Below, in pieces: positions 11,183 through 22,401 of a stretch of 64,000 bases of DNA. Source of the DNA: Nannobrachium achirus (lineage: Eukaryota; Chordata; Actinopteri; Myctophiformes; Myctophidae); assembly GCA_963921795.1 (NCBI GenBank), contig OY997651.1:49912518-49976517 (forward strand), in the 5' to 3' direction. Below the pieces are notes generated by a model. That model did not search any database. It worked only from the letters and a program-made list of their open reading frames with translations, and had not been told where the DNA came from. The number at the start of each line of letters is the position of its first letter. Position 1 is the first letter of the stretch. The position numbers and the translations under genes are program-made.

Positions 11183-11574
11183 CTAATGAGCACTCCCCAG
11201 GCTCTGCCACCACTGAGGAGGAGGAGTAGGCGAGAGAAGCACTCTCTGTCTCCATACATAACGTATCGTGGGCCTTTTTGCTTTTTGCTTTAATGAGTAC
11301 TCGTCTGTGAGCGATGATGGTGGCGTGCTCTGTTTTTAGCTGGAGCTAAAAAGCCCGTACCGTGGGATGTGAGAAGATCAATAGTGACTGTGTGGATGAC
11401 ATATGGACGCTTTGCTGTTGCGTTTAATGAGGATCGTCTTCGGAATCTGAGCGATGGTTTGTTTTAGCTCAGGCTAAAACCCACATTGTGGATATATGAT
11501 GTCAACAGTGACTTGGAGCAATTACTGAACGTGTAACATGCATGTGAACAAGGAATTAATATATACTGTATATA
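11183..11574. other. Spacer, possibly single copy
   Basis: Contains two loosely similar blocks (about 11290-11400 and 11405-11520) sharing TTTTTAGCT.../GTTTTAGCT and GTGACTGTG-like text. No ORF or known domain. Confidence 0.35.
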
Positions 11575-11650
11575 GTTGCGACCGTAGGTCGCATTTACTA
11601 TGAAAACCTGCTGCTCATGTGCGTCAGTCGGTCACGCCTCATGTCACGCT

Positions 11651-11687
<37 letters not shown>

Positions 11688-11764
11688 CAAGAAAGAATTA
11701 ATTTGCAAGTGTTGCTCGAGTCACGGCAACCACACTGACACTGTCATCAATATTAAGCCCATAT

Positions 11765-11767
<3 letters not shown>
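11575..11767 (+). mobile_element. Helentron-like fragment (TTGCGACC end)
   Basis: Starts TTGCGACCGTAGGTCGCA, a small hairpin, then TTTACTATGAAAACC, as in the large elements at 46-58 kb. It ends with ATCAATATTAAGCCCATATC, also shared with those elements. A (TA)n tract at 11653-11684 interrupts it. Confidence 0.55.
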
Positions 11768-11857
<90 letters not shown>

Positions 11858-11860
11858 TGT
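11768..11860 (+). repeat. (GT)n then (GTGC)n microsatellite
   Basis: GT dinucleotides to about 11815 followed by GTGC tetranucleotides. Confidence 0.95.
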
Positions 11861-12519
11861 TTGTGTGCGAAGGCGTTGTTACTTGTACCCTTGAATGGTG
11901 TGTGGGTATTGGAGTTTATTTGTATAGCGCAAGACAATTTATCGTGCTTCAACAGAGATAATTATTGACAAAACTAGCTTGCCAGCATAGCTGCATTATT
12001 GCTCAAACACCCAAGGAAAACAGTGGGGGGGACGTAGTACACATAAACAGCAAAATAATAGGGCTCTGAGAGAGTAGAAATGGACCTGACTGGGTCATGC
12101 ACTTATAGGATTTAGCTGTTTGTGTTTTCATAATATATTACGCTATTAAGATAAAGCAATTAGAAATAAAGTTGTTTTAAATCTTTAGAGCGGCCAAGTA
12201 CGTAGTTAAATTAGGCAGCATTGGCCTGGATGCGGTTTGCAGTGAGTGTGCCTGTGGCCACGGCACCACACAACTCATTACTTCATTAAGTTGCCCACAG
12301 TAGCTATTATGTAATCTTATATTTGGACTGATTTGTCGCCAAAGATCTGCCTCCACTTTTTCTTTTTTGTGTGTCCACTCCAGTGCAGTGGCCTGGACTG
12401 CAGAACGCGATGTCCTCATGCTACTGTTTAGGAGAGAGTGGTCAGGCCAGTGGCAGACATAGCAACGCAGTACATTTAGGTTGAGTACAGTGGAAAAATG
12501 ACTCATATTTTTTACTTAT
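11861..12519. other. Unassigned spacer
   Basis: No supported gene; the 109-codon minus ORF at 12177-12506 shows no domain. No TE border was found. Confidence 0.35.
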
Positions 12520-13115
12520 TTAGGCCTAGAATTATTGAATGCTTTAACCAGTGAAAAATAGCAGATATACAAGCTCACAGCGCGGCACCGAGTGCCGCGC
12601 TGCGAGCTTGTAGATCTGCTATTTTTGAAAAAGTCGTGAAAATGTGTGCAAATCTTTGAATATATATGTATTTTCAAAGCGAACGTTTGTAACTCAAATT
12701 TTGCTTCTGGGTGGTCCCTGGAACTAGATATTTTGAGATGGGGGTCCGTGGCCAAATAAATATCATTTTGGGGGTCCTTCACATGAAAAGGTTTGAGAAC
12801 CACTGACATAGTAGTCTCTCGAGAACAGACTAACTGAGCTCCAGTTAAGTGAAAAGGACCTTTTCTTTGATGATGGCTGGCCAGATTGCTAACATAGAAA
12901 CATAGGGCTTTTCCAAAAACCTTAGAAGGATTCAAAAGACACTTATAGAATTGGGTCTAAATTCTAACTTTCACAATTTTTCAAAAATAGCAGATCTACA
13001 AGCTCGCAGCGCGGCACTCGGTGCCTCGCTGTGAGCTTGTATATCTGCAGTTTTTCAATAATTAAAGCATAAAATAATGATACACAATAATGTGTAACCG
13101 TTCTAATTGGGTTAA
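12520..13115. mobile_element. Family-1 MITE, intact-looking
   Basis: Begins TAGGCCTAGAATTATTGAA and ends TTCTAATTGGGTTAA. Hairpins lie at 12555-12633 and 12984-13058, each with a GCGCGGCAC..GTGCC(G/T)CGC-type loop. The central arm contains GTTTGAGAACCACTG, a hAT-like end. This copy is close to 32532-33117 and 62525-63110. Confidence 0.7.
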
Positions 13116-13440
13116 GTAAAAGTACCAATACTCCATTATGGAAATACTCTGTTAGGGTGCCCTCACACCAAAATACCTAAAGTGGAATCCGCCAATGCAT
13201 TTCAATGAAAATGGAGCGTTTTTTGCAGAAATCCTTTACTGGCAAAAAACGCTCCATTCTCATTGAAATGCATTGGCGGATTCCACTCTAGGTATTTTGG
13301 TGTGTGGGTACCCTTACACGTAAAAGTCCGGAATTCAAAATTGACTTGAGTAAAAGTACAAAAGTATTTTCATCAAAATGTACTTAAAGTACCAAAAATA
13401 GAAAGTCATCATGCAGCATAATGTTTTGCAAGTTTTCAAA
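13085..13440. mobile_element. AAGTAAAAGTACCAATAC-type fish repeat
   Basis: The text AGTAAAAGTACCAATAC and later GTACTTAAAGTACCAAAAAT is the widespread teleost hAT-derived repeat with AAGTAAAAGTAC motifs. It is interrupted at 13155-13313 by a foldback MITE. Confidence 0.5.
13155..13313. mobile_element. PIF/Harbinger-like foldback MITE (TSD TTA)
   Basis: GGGTGCCCTCACACC and its inverse at the right bound arms pairing over about 70 bp each. The target trinucleotide TTA lies at 13152-13154 and 13314-13316. A 3-bp TTA duplication and GG-start TIR are characteristic of PIF/Harbinger. A partial relative is near 26431-26500. Confidence 0.7.
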
Positions 13441-13570
13441 TGCATAAAATGCATACATTTTTTGGGGAAAATAGCAGATCTACAGAGCCATTTTTCAAAT
13501 ATAGTGAATACAAGCTCACAGCTAGTGTTGATTTCGTCGACTAAAACTATGACAAAAAATGGTTGTCGAA

Positions 13571-15148
13571 CGGGGCCGGATCTAGGCATAGGCAAGGGGG
13601 GGGCAATGCCCCCCTAAATGCCCTGTCTGCCCCACCAAACATGATGGCATGCAAAAATCAAAAATCGGCAGGTATGATATCAAACCGGCCGCATCGGTGA
13701 CCGGACGGTCACTGACATAAATTCCGGTGCACAGCATGATGCTCTGGACTAATTTAAACATTAGCAAATAGCAGCCAGTCTACTTAGTGGCAGCCTACAA
13801 CAGAATACAGATGATGCTGATTACCTTTGTAATGTAAGGATATATTCCATAATCCTGTGTCAATGTAGTCTCAAAGAAGAAGGGAAAAAAAAAAGCATCG
13901 CAAGGCTTTCCTGCCTCCAGTCCAGACGGTCCATGCAGAAGGAGTTTACTTTCACTTTCATTTAACTGAAAGCAACAGCATTGCAAAAGCTGTTGCAAGC
14001 GACAGAAAAAGCCATCCTATAAATGTCCCTTTATTTTAGCCAGTTTCAAAGGAAAACCACCCCCCGTTTCTCTGTTGTTGGAAAAAAAAAAGTCAGTTCA
14101 CTTTGCGTGGTGTCATGTGTGTCTGTCCACACACTGGATTAATGAATGCATGTCCAGGTGAAGCCTGTTAAAGGTCGTTATAGTATCCTCCGATCGTTTC
14201 ACAAAGTACATTAAGCAACAGAAATGTATTATGTAACATTTTAAGTCCCTACAGAGGTTTTACAACCCAAAACAACAGGAACAGCCAGGGTCATGAGGTA
14301 ATATTTTTGCCCTTAAATATTTGAAAGGAAGGAATAGACTAGAGTCAGACTACTGTGACACAAGGTAAATTTCTCACCTTGAAGACAATGAATGCAACCT
14401 TATTTATTTTAGCTTTTAAGACAATCGTTTTGCTTGTTAAAAAATATTTATTCAATAATAATATTATTAATAATATTTGAAATAAATGATCTTAATATGT
14501 ATACCAATCATTTTAAAATAAAGGTTTTGCCTTAATCATGCAGCTCTAACAGTGACACAGACAGAAGCAATGGCACAGCAATTATACAATACAGTAGTAT
14601 GTATTTTTAACTTTAGGCCTTACAGTGAATGATCAGCTGGCATCAATATTATATCCATATCATATTAGACTGGATATTGTCTGTGATTTTGGATATTGTA
14701 CTTTTGTGATTGATTTGGCATTAGTGTTCTTCTAGCTTATTGGTACTCAAATTGAAGTATGTCTTGTAGGCCTACTTGGCCTGAAAAAAGGGTATTGGAG
14801 CAACCCTATTTTCTAGTTCATAGCTAAAGAAATCGGTATCGGAAAATCGGTTTTGGCAGGTCAGACCTTCATAAAACCGGTGGATCGGTACCGGCCAAGA
14901 ATTTTGCAATCAGTCCATCTCTACTAGAATATATAGAGACAGAGAGAGATAGGTGTAAGACATGTTGTTTGTAATGCGTGTTATAGGTATAAGTGTGCCA
15001 AAATGCTTTGTTTTTTATGCATTTTGGGTGTTTTAGGGGGTTTGATCCCCCCATTTTTTTCCGCCCACGCCTCACGGCGTGGGCTGGAGGTGACCCCCCT
15101 ATCATTTCTTGCTGCCCCACCTACTACTAAAGGCTAGATCCGGCCCTG
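13571..15148. mobile_element. 1.58-kb non-autonomous hAT element, TSD TTGTCGAA
   Basis: Ends CGGGGCCGGATCTAGGC and GGCTAGATCCGGCCCTG are inverted. Perfect TSDs TTGTCGAA lie at 13563-13570 and 15149-15156. No hAT transposase frame or BED/dimerisation motif was visible; the longest internal ORFs are under 90 codons. It was inserted into another repeat (GATTTCGTCGACTAAAAC type). Confidence 0.85.
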
Positions 15149-15379
15149 TTGTCGAATGCGTTTTTTTCACTGATGAAAACTAACTAAAACTAAAGGGCCA
15201 TTTATAGTTACGTATGGTTGATTTTGTGTACGTTTTGGGTGAGGAACTACGTACGGTAACTGCGTCGCCATTCATAGTAGACATGCACGTTATTTATGTG
15301 CCGACCCGCTCTCCGCTCCAATTCTGCTCCCGTTTGCGTCCGCGCACCACATGAAGGTGGTTCTCACACGTGTAAAAAC

Positions 15380-15965
15380 CGAAGCATTTAGCCAAAATAT
15401 GTAGAACCACAGATTTTTGATCCGCCGTGATGTTTGGTACAGTATAAATACGTGGTAACAGTCTGGACTGGATCTGCTGTCTGTCTTATCGCGGTAAATG
15501 CAACTCCGCGAGGGTTCAAATTTAACCACATGGATGCGGACCCGGAGTAGGCTAATTATAACAAAACACACGTACACACCCGCTCATATTGAACATAATT
15601 CCCAAGTAATAAATGAGCCGCATCATCATCTCTTCTTGTGACTTGTGTGCCTCGCTGTCTGTGCTCAGCTGATGACTGTTGATGCGTGATGAGTGAGGAG
15701 TCAAGGCGTCCTCTTCAAGTGGTTGTGTAACGACCTTTTTTCCGTTTCTTGATAAAATATATTTATTATTGGGACACACAGTTTGAGAACCGCTGTTAGA
15801 GCAGAGTATTAACCGAAGACTTTTTAGCCAAAATATGCAGAACCACAGAACTTCTTGACCCGGCGACCGACGTGATGTTTTGTAACAGTCTGGACTGCTT
15901 CTGCAGCTGCTGTCTGTCGGCAACATTATCGCGGTAAATGCAACTTCGCGAGGGTACAGATTTAA
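15380..15965. repeat. Two diverged direct copies of a ~150-bp segment
   Basis: About 15375-15520 and 15810-15965 share AGCCAAAATATG-AGAACCACAGA, GTAACAGTCTGGACTG, and TATCGCGGTAAATGCAACT. The companion block ACACACAGTTTGAGAACCGC recurs at about 15775 and 16012, so the whole looks like a local tandem duplication. No coding call. Confidence 0.55.
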
Positions 15966-16270
15966 CTTTTTTTTTTACCGTTTCTTGATACAATATATTT
16001 CTCATTGGGACACACAGTTTGAGAACCGCTGTCAGAGGAAAAGTAATTTTCCTCACTACTGCGCGTCTGCACCTACGATTGACAACGGTGGCCATGGGTA
16101 CTTCTTGCTACGGATACATCTTCAGTCCGTTCAGTCCGTCCAGTTGGGTGCTGTCCGTAAGCGTCCGTATACGGAGATAAATCATCCGGAGTGTTACGTA
16201 CTGGGAGTCAAACCGGACCAAACGGAGTAAAGTTCTCTCCCCCTCCGTTTCTTGTGTATTCCTGCGGTCC
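15966..16270. other. Remainder of the tandem-duplicated repeat
   Basis: Contains CCGTCCGTATACGGAG-like text but no supported gene. Possibly the end of the repeat started near 15190 (CATTTATAGTTACGTATGG). Confidence 0.4.
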
Positions 16271-16913
16271 TTAAAGGGATATTCCACTTTCAAAATAACT
16301 TTTGGTCATTTTATCATCTAATCAGGCTTTTGGGAACACCCAGGACAATTTTTTTATTTCTTCATTCAGTATTTAGATATTTGATATTCTTTTTATACCA
16401 TTTTCCCCCTTCCAGGACCTTCCTATACAAACCCATTATAACTTCAAACTCCATTTTAACCATGATGGATTCAATGAAAACAACTTTCCTTTTTTCTGGT
16501 GCCTCCTGACACCCTCCAAATACGTGAGCAGGCCGTGTTTTTTCTATAACATTTTTCATTGATTTATATAAATTATTTGGGGAAATGAAAATTATTAAAT
16601 ACAATAAAAGATTATTAAAAAGTTATGAAAAAAGTTATGAAAAAAACACGGCCTGCTCACATATTCGGAGGGTGTCAGGAGTCACCAGAAAAAAGGAAAG
16701 TTGTTTTCGTTGAATTTATCATGGTTAAAATGGAGTTTGAAGTTATAATGGGTTTGTGTAGGAAGGTCCTGGAAGTGGGAAAATGGGAGGAAATTGATAT
16801 CAAATATCTAAATACTGAATGAAGAAATTCAAAAATTGTCCTGGGTGTTCCCAAAAGCCTGATTAGATGATAAAATGACCAAAAGTATTTTTGAAAGTGG
16901 AATATCCCTTTAA
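16271..16913. mobile_element. 635-bp TTAA-flanked foldback transposon
   Basis: TTAA at 16271-16274 and 16910-16913. Ends AGGGATATTCCACTTTC and its inverse are perfect at the tips. The two halves are inverted copies over about 300 bp each, so the same small ORF appears on opposite strands at 16362-16604 and 16625-16822. It likely forms a very long hairpin. TTAA targeting suggests piggyBac-type mobilisation. Confidence 0.75.
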
Positions 16914-18050
16914 GTACTACTATGCATGGTACTTAAGCTGTGATGGCTATAATATATTGACAATTTTGTCAACAAAATAAAAACTAGACTAAAACGTTAG
17001 GGAGGGACTAGTGGAGAAGAGAGTAATTTTATGTTTGGTTGCTCTCAGGTGCTGAAAATAGCCGAACGCGTTGTGAGCTTGTAGATATGCTATTTTCAGC
17101 ATGCAAACAAGTGTAAAATCAGTCATTACGATGCCATCAACGCCTGCCAAAATACATTTCAGTTGACTAAATCAACTGTAGATTTATTCACCTAAAATCT
17201 TATGATATTTAGTTGACTAAAATAAAACTTTTCAGGTGATTAAATTATGACTAAAACTAAATTACATTTTATTCAAAAAGACTATGAATAAAACTAAATC
17301 AAAATTTGCTGTCAAAAACTACACTGCTCACAGCGTATTGTTAGCTTGTAGATCTACTACTTTCACCATTGATCATTTCGTCGCATCACAGCGCCTCGTG
17401 AGCTTGTGGATCTGCTGTTTTCGCTATTTTGGAAACATTCACAAAGTAAACGTTGGTGGGTATATATTGCACCAACGAAAAGTTATAATAACCTTATTGG
17501 AACACACAATTATTACAATTTTTTATTTCTTTTTTTACCTTCCCTAAATAGTAACAGTTTTTGACATACAAGGTTTACACGCAACAGCTTTGTGATGCGT
17601 TGGTGTAGTCATGGCAACTGCTTTTTATAGGAACACTGTTTTATGTGTGACGCAGCACAACAAACACCAAGGGAGGTAAAATCACCCCTACTCACTGCAT
17701 CCACCCAAAACACATCACGTACAAGAAGGCCTGTCACAATTATTACACAATTGTCTAATTACAATTCAATGCATCACGATGTTCTTTCTTTAAGAATAAA
17801 GTTGTCAAATTTGTCAGTCATTTATTATACATCATATCTGCCATGTGCAACTTCAAAGCCAAAAAGTCAAACAGAAATGTAATTGTCAACGACAAAAACA
17901 CAATTAATCACAATTATTTGAGAGACAATTAATCATCCTGTAAAAACAGATTGATAATCAACATCTGACATGGGCTATACTGTAGGTTTAGGAACATTTA
18001 GTCATTCAGTCATCAATTTGTATTGGACAGAATTTCGACGGATAATGTAC
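16914..18050. other. Repeat-derived stretch
   Basis: About 16955-17290 resumes the CGACTAAAACTA-type repeat. Decayed GATCTACAAGC palindromes lie at 17053-17100, 17320-17365 and 17385-17425. About 17720-17945 resembles the CACAATTAATTGTCAACGAC-type hAT element at 19021-19430. No gene is supported. Confidence 0.45.
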
Positions 18051-18096
18051 ATGGATGGATGGATGGATGGATGGATGGATGGATGGATGGATGGAT
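18051..18096 (+). repeat. (GGAT)n microsatellite
   Basis: ATGG tetranucleotide, about 11 units. Confidence 0.9.
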
Positions 18097-18370
18097 CATA
18101 ATATTTGTCAAAAGGAGTAAGCACAAAACAGCTTCTTTCCATTTGTGGTGCTTTTGAGCAGGGAGTGTTGGGTGGGAGGAGTAGGACGGCCGAAGGCTCT
18201 ATGTCCTCCCAGTGGGGTCCAAAGATCCTAGGCAGAAAGTGCAAGACATGCCATTTCTGGCAACTGGTGGGCACCTCTCTCCCTTTTTAGGAGACCGGAA
18301 GCAGGTTGGAGTCTTATTATTTCCAAAGGAAGAGTGAACGCAATCACATCTTCTGAACCATTCTTTAGAC
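18097..18370. other. Unassigned spacer
   Basis: Relatively complex sequence without a recognisable domain. The ORFs on both strands here are shadows of one another. Confidence 0.35.
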
Positions 18371-18865
18371 CAGGGGTGGGCAATTATTTTTTCCATGGGG
18401 CCACATGAACAACAGAAAATTTTGTGGAGGGCCGGGCCAAAAGGCAGTGCTCCCTGCAAGATGTGCTCCCCGCAAACTAAACACACACGGCTTTACCTCC
18501 CACTTCAGTAAATAAATACAGTAATTTCTTTTGTTAAAACCCGGCATTTGGCATCGACCTTTCTTTTTTTTAGACTCTTTAGCCATTTTTATGGGTAAGG
18601 TAAGGCAGTTTGTCTTGACTTGTGACCAGTCTGACCACCTGCTTGTTATTGAGACAACAATGATCACACACACGTGCTGATGTATGCATTGCAATCCATA
18701 TGTACGTAACAAACTTAAAAATAAAAGAAATGCAGCTTTAGTCCATGCATGAGGTAAAATTAGATAATGTGTTTATTTTGTAATGTGCCATTAACCCTAC
18801 AAGGGCCGGTCAGAGTGAACCAAAGGGCCGCATACGGCCCCCGGGCCGCACAATGCTCAGGTCTG
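18371..18865. mobile_element. hAT (Charlie-like) MITE, 495 bp, TSD CTTTAGAC
   Basis: The left end CAGGGGTGGGCAATTATTTT and right end GCTCAGGTCTG flank a unit with GGGCCACAT and GGGCCGCATACGGCCC. This is the layout of a widespread vertebrate Charlie-type hAT repeat. Perfect TSDs CTTTAGAC at 18363-18370 and 18866-18873. Confidence 0.85.
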
Positions 18866-19020
18866 CTTTAGACCCATGGTCACTGGACCCAATCATTGGC
18901 CTAATCTTGCTGAAGGGATTCAGTGTAGACAGAGCACAGAGCCAACTCCAGCTTAAGTGGTTATTGAAATAACAAACTAGAACAACATGGATAAGAAGCT
19001 CAGTCCCCCACGGCAGAGAG

Positions 19021-19430
19021 TAGGGCTGTCACGATTATGACATTTTACGTGGCGATGAATTGTCACTGAAATAATTGCGATTAACGACTTAATTGTGTTT
19101 TTGTCGTTGACAATTACATTTCTGTTTGGCTTTTAGGCTTTGAAGTTGCACATGGTACATATGACACATAACCTAAATATACAAATAATTTACTGACATA
19201 TTTTACAACTTTATACTTAAAAAAGAACATTGATAGTGGAAATAGCCAATCTACAAGCTCATCGCGACGCGTTGTGAGCTTGTAGATCTGCTATTTCCGC
19301 TATTTTTGACTTTGAAAAAAAAATCGGAAAACTTTTCAACAAGGAAACGATTACGGCGATTATGAAAAATAATCACGATTGTGTCACATAATTGCGATTT
19401 GACGATTGTGTAATAATTGCGACGGCCCTA
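19021..19430. mobile_element. hAT MITE, 410 bp, TSD GCAGAGAG
   Basis: Ends TAGGGCTGTCACGATTA and TAATTGCGACGGCCCTA. Perfect TSDs GCAGAGAG at 19013-19020 and 19431-19438. The palindromic GATCTACAAGC-type core with a GCGACGCG loop lies at 19239-19300. Confidence 0.85.
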
Positions 19431-19439
19431 GCAGAGAGC

Positions 19440-19660
19440 CACTGGGTGGTCCAGTCCGTCAGATGGCCCCCGGGCCGGGCATCTCTCTAGGGAGGTGTTC
19501 AGTGCACGTCCCACCGGGAGGGGGAGGCAACGGGGCAGACCAAGGACCACAGGGGGGGAGGGTGGGTGTTACATCTTCACGCTGCATAGCCCTTGGAGCG
19601 CCTCGGGATCCCCCGGGAGGAAGAGGCTAATGTGGCTCGCGAAAGAGAAGGGATATCTGG
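19440..19660 (+). pseudogene. LINE ORF2 C-terminal fragment, frameshifted
   Basis: In different plus frames one reads RGRPRT, then LHSPWSASGSPGRK and LAKEKGYLG. These resemble the GRPRTRWRDYxxxLAWERLGxPxEE...W ending of many fish non-LTR retrotransposon ORF2 proteins. Frames shift and the unit is short. The hAT MITE at 19021-19430 was inserted just upstream. Confidence 0.45.
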
Positions 19661-19663
19661 GAT

Positions 19664-20010
19664 CAGGGACGTGCAGAGAATGTTAGAGAGGCAGGGGCTG
19701 ACATTTTCTAAAAGGGCCTTTTGGTGAAAACATCGAAAATAGCCGACCTCCAAGCTCGGCTATTTTCGATGCTTGATTTCTACACAGAGAGGGCAATTCT
19801 TTCAACATAAGATGCTGCATTCAAGTTCAGGAGAGTCTGGACAAGGCAATTCTCTTGAACGCTGCCTTCAGGTATGGCATGGAAGGAGGGCATTTACATT
19901 TCTTTCACCATAGTAAAAACTGGTCCTGGTCTGGAGAAGGCACTTTTTACAGACAGATAAAAGGGCCAGGGGCTCAAGCCCCCTTTGAGTTCTATGTGTG
20001 CTCGTGCCTG
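19664..20010. mobile_element. hAT MITE CAGGGACGTGCAGAG family, 347 bp
   Basis: Left end CAGGGACGTGCAGAG, right end TGTGCTCGTGCCTG, flanked by TCTGGGAT and TCTGGTAT (one mismatch). It carries a small palindrome AATAGCCGACCTCCAAGC/CGGCTATT at 19733-19770. Relatives are at 20892-21272, 25076-25641 and 62110-62355. Confidence 0.75.
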
Positions 20011-20033
20011 TCTGGTATTCTTGGCTGGAACTG

Positions 20034-20080
20034 GGTGGATGGATGGATGGATGGATGGATGGATGGATGGATGGATGGAC
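20034..20080 (+). repeat. (GGAT)n microsatellite
   Basis: GGAT tetranucleotides, about 11 units, next to the MITE's right TSD. Confidence 0.9.
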
Positions 20081-20891
20081 TCCAAAATAAACACAATCCC
20101 ACACACTAGAAAATACTGTTCCTGAAGAAACAGTGTGGGTTTGAGGAACAGGCTAAGTACAGTATGACGATGACATACATAATGTGCTCACCATTTTGTC
20201 CAATCAGAAAAGGGACATAAGGATAGGGACGTAAATATACACATGGAGAGTGTAACAAATACTTGAGTCAAGTACGTTATTTACAGGTCAGTTTTACCAA
20301 TTATAGAGGGTTTAAATGGTACTGGGTGAATAAATAAAAGATGAATTGATCCCAGCGCATGACGGGGGACGATTTCACGATAGCAATTATCGTCTCATCC
20401 CTGGGGGCATGTCGAAATTGCGACGTAGCATTGTTCGATTTCCCATTAGTTTGACGCTGGTGAATGCTAACCTGGTGAAATTGCTAACCTGCCGACGCTG
20501 GTTAATGCTAACCTGGTGAATGTTAACCACTTTGCCTGAACCTAACCCAAACCCTAACCTCAGTACAACTATGTGAGCCAGTTAGGAAGCAACAGCAGTG
20601 ACAAGACCGCACACCGTAAGGACGGAAAGAGGAATCAATTGGCATGACGACTACATTTGGGAGGAAAGGGGGTACAAATAATTGGCTACACTTTCATTTC
20701 TTTGAAAATAAACGTGCTCTGAAATTGCATGCATATGGCTGTCATGGTAAGTGGTCAGAGAGATGGGTGGTCTGCGAATAAGTGGGCCTTGATCCAGGGG
20801 AGGTTGGGGACCCGTCATAGCAGAATGTTCCAGAACGTCCCTCTCTGGGGAACTGGTAACAGCTGGTATGGTTTTTGGTGACTATCAGGAA
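20081..20891. other. Spacer with a partial hAT MITE and a short tandem motif
   Basis: About 20280-20402 is a one-ended piece of the TAGGGATGGGACGATA family (ends ATCGTCTCATCCCTG). About 20450-20535 repeats GACGCTGGTNAATGCTAACCTGG loosely. No gene is supported. Confidence 0.45.
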
Positions 20892-21272
20892 CAGGCAGCA
20901 AAGGGGGCTTGAGCCCCTGCCCTTTTACCCGTCTGTAAAAAAAGTGCCCTCTCCAGACCATGAATGCTGTTTTTACTATGATGAAAGAAATGCAAATGCC
21001 CTCTTTCCATGCCATACCTGAAGGCAGCATTCGAGAGAATTGCCTTGTCCAAACTCTACTGAACTTGAATGCAGGATCTTATGTTGAAAGAATTGCCCTC
21101 TCGGTGTAGAAATCCATGCTGTTACGCCACATCTCCAGTATTGGCTTGATTATGCGTAGTTTTTCGTGTGGTATTACGTACTGAAAATAGCCGACCTCCA
21201 ACATCACAATGCGTCGCAACGCATTTTAGAAATGTCAGCCCCTGCCTCTCTAACATTCTCTCCACGTCCCTG
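20892..21272. mobile_element. hAT MITE, 381 bp, TSD ATCAGGAA (reverse orientation)
   Basis: Starts CAGGCAGCAAAGGGGG and ends CTCCACGTCCCTG. Perfect TSDs ATCAGGAA at 20884-20891 and 21273-21280. Opposite orientation to 19664-20010. Confidence 0.85.
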
Positions 21273-21280
21273 ATCAGGAA

Positions 21281-22401
21281 CCTGTGGTGGTGTGTCTCTT
21301 TTTTAATACTGCGTGAGCCATAACTTTGAAAACGGAACATGGGCTGGGAAATACCACTAGTTCATATGGAAAAATACAGAATATTAAGATAAAAGAAAAC
21401 ATAGCAAACGTAGTGCAGATCTACAAGCTCTAAATGTGTCTCTTCGCGCCTTGTATCTGCTACTTTTGATACTTTTGTGTAAAGTAGACCATTATCAATT
21501 TACAAAAGAAAAAAACACACAAAGTTAGAATATGGAAAAGATAAGAGGTTTCTCCCCGACATCACCAATATGGCACTTGTCGTGGATGTTTTTTTCCCAG
21601 CTAGTATCGTGTGACTAAGTATAAGTCTTCTTTACTGCCTTTATACAATGTTGTAACTAATACTGCTAATACTTGTAGCACTGACTAGCATTTACTGTTA
21701 TGGACACTTTTGTTTGGCACTGTATGGTTGTGCTTAAGGATTGCTGTTTTGCTTTTTTTGTTTAAGTTGGCTGTTTCACTGACAGCTTTTTGACACTTTA
21801 TGTATGTATTCGTTCCCTTTCTTTGATGTACCTTGCTCTTTACTGTACTCTGTTCTTTTTTTATTCTTTTCATACTTCTCTTTCATACTTTAACTTTGTA
21901 AATATCCTTATACTGCTGTGCTGCCTCCAGGCGAGATATAAAGGTATCTATAACTGCAGACCTTTGGTACGGTAGTAGTAGCCTTCTTCTTTTTTTATAG
22001 GAACATTGTTTTATTTGTGACGCAACACAACAACCACCGAGGGAGGGGCGTGCCGTGCCGTACCACGCTCCCCCTAATCCCCCTATCGCTCCCAAAACAC
22101 ACAGAAATGCTCAGACGGATAAAATCACTTTTATAATGACAAATACAAAAGGAACGGTTTTGGAAATACCAAGGTTTCCACACGACAACGATATTCTGAA
22201 ATCAAACATTTCCTCTGTGAGAGAAATGAAGAGACATTAATATGAATTTTCAGTAGATGCATTCAATACAAAAGATGACAATAATATGACAATGATTGTG
22301 TTGAGTAGAGAATAGAAAGTAAAAGGGAAACAAAGTTCTGGAAGGTGGACACGGTACTGTTGCCAACGGGAGTCTGACACCGATCTGGATGTTGGGGCAG
22401 C
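21281..22401. other. Spacer with decayed family-B pieces
   Basis: About 21405-21570 and 21985-22200 hold family-B scraps (CAGATCTACAAGCTC; AGGTTTCCACACGACAACGATA). The text TTTTTATAGGAACATTGTTTTAT near 21995 matches about 17623. No gene is supported. Confidence 0.4.

Noticed and set aside
16362..16822. Two similar small proteins on opposite strands
   Set aside because: They are the two arms of one foldback transposon, not paralogous genes.
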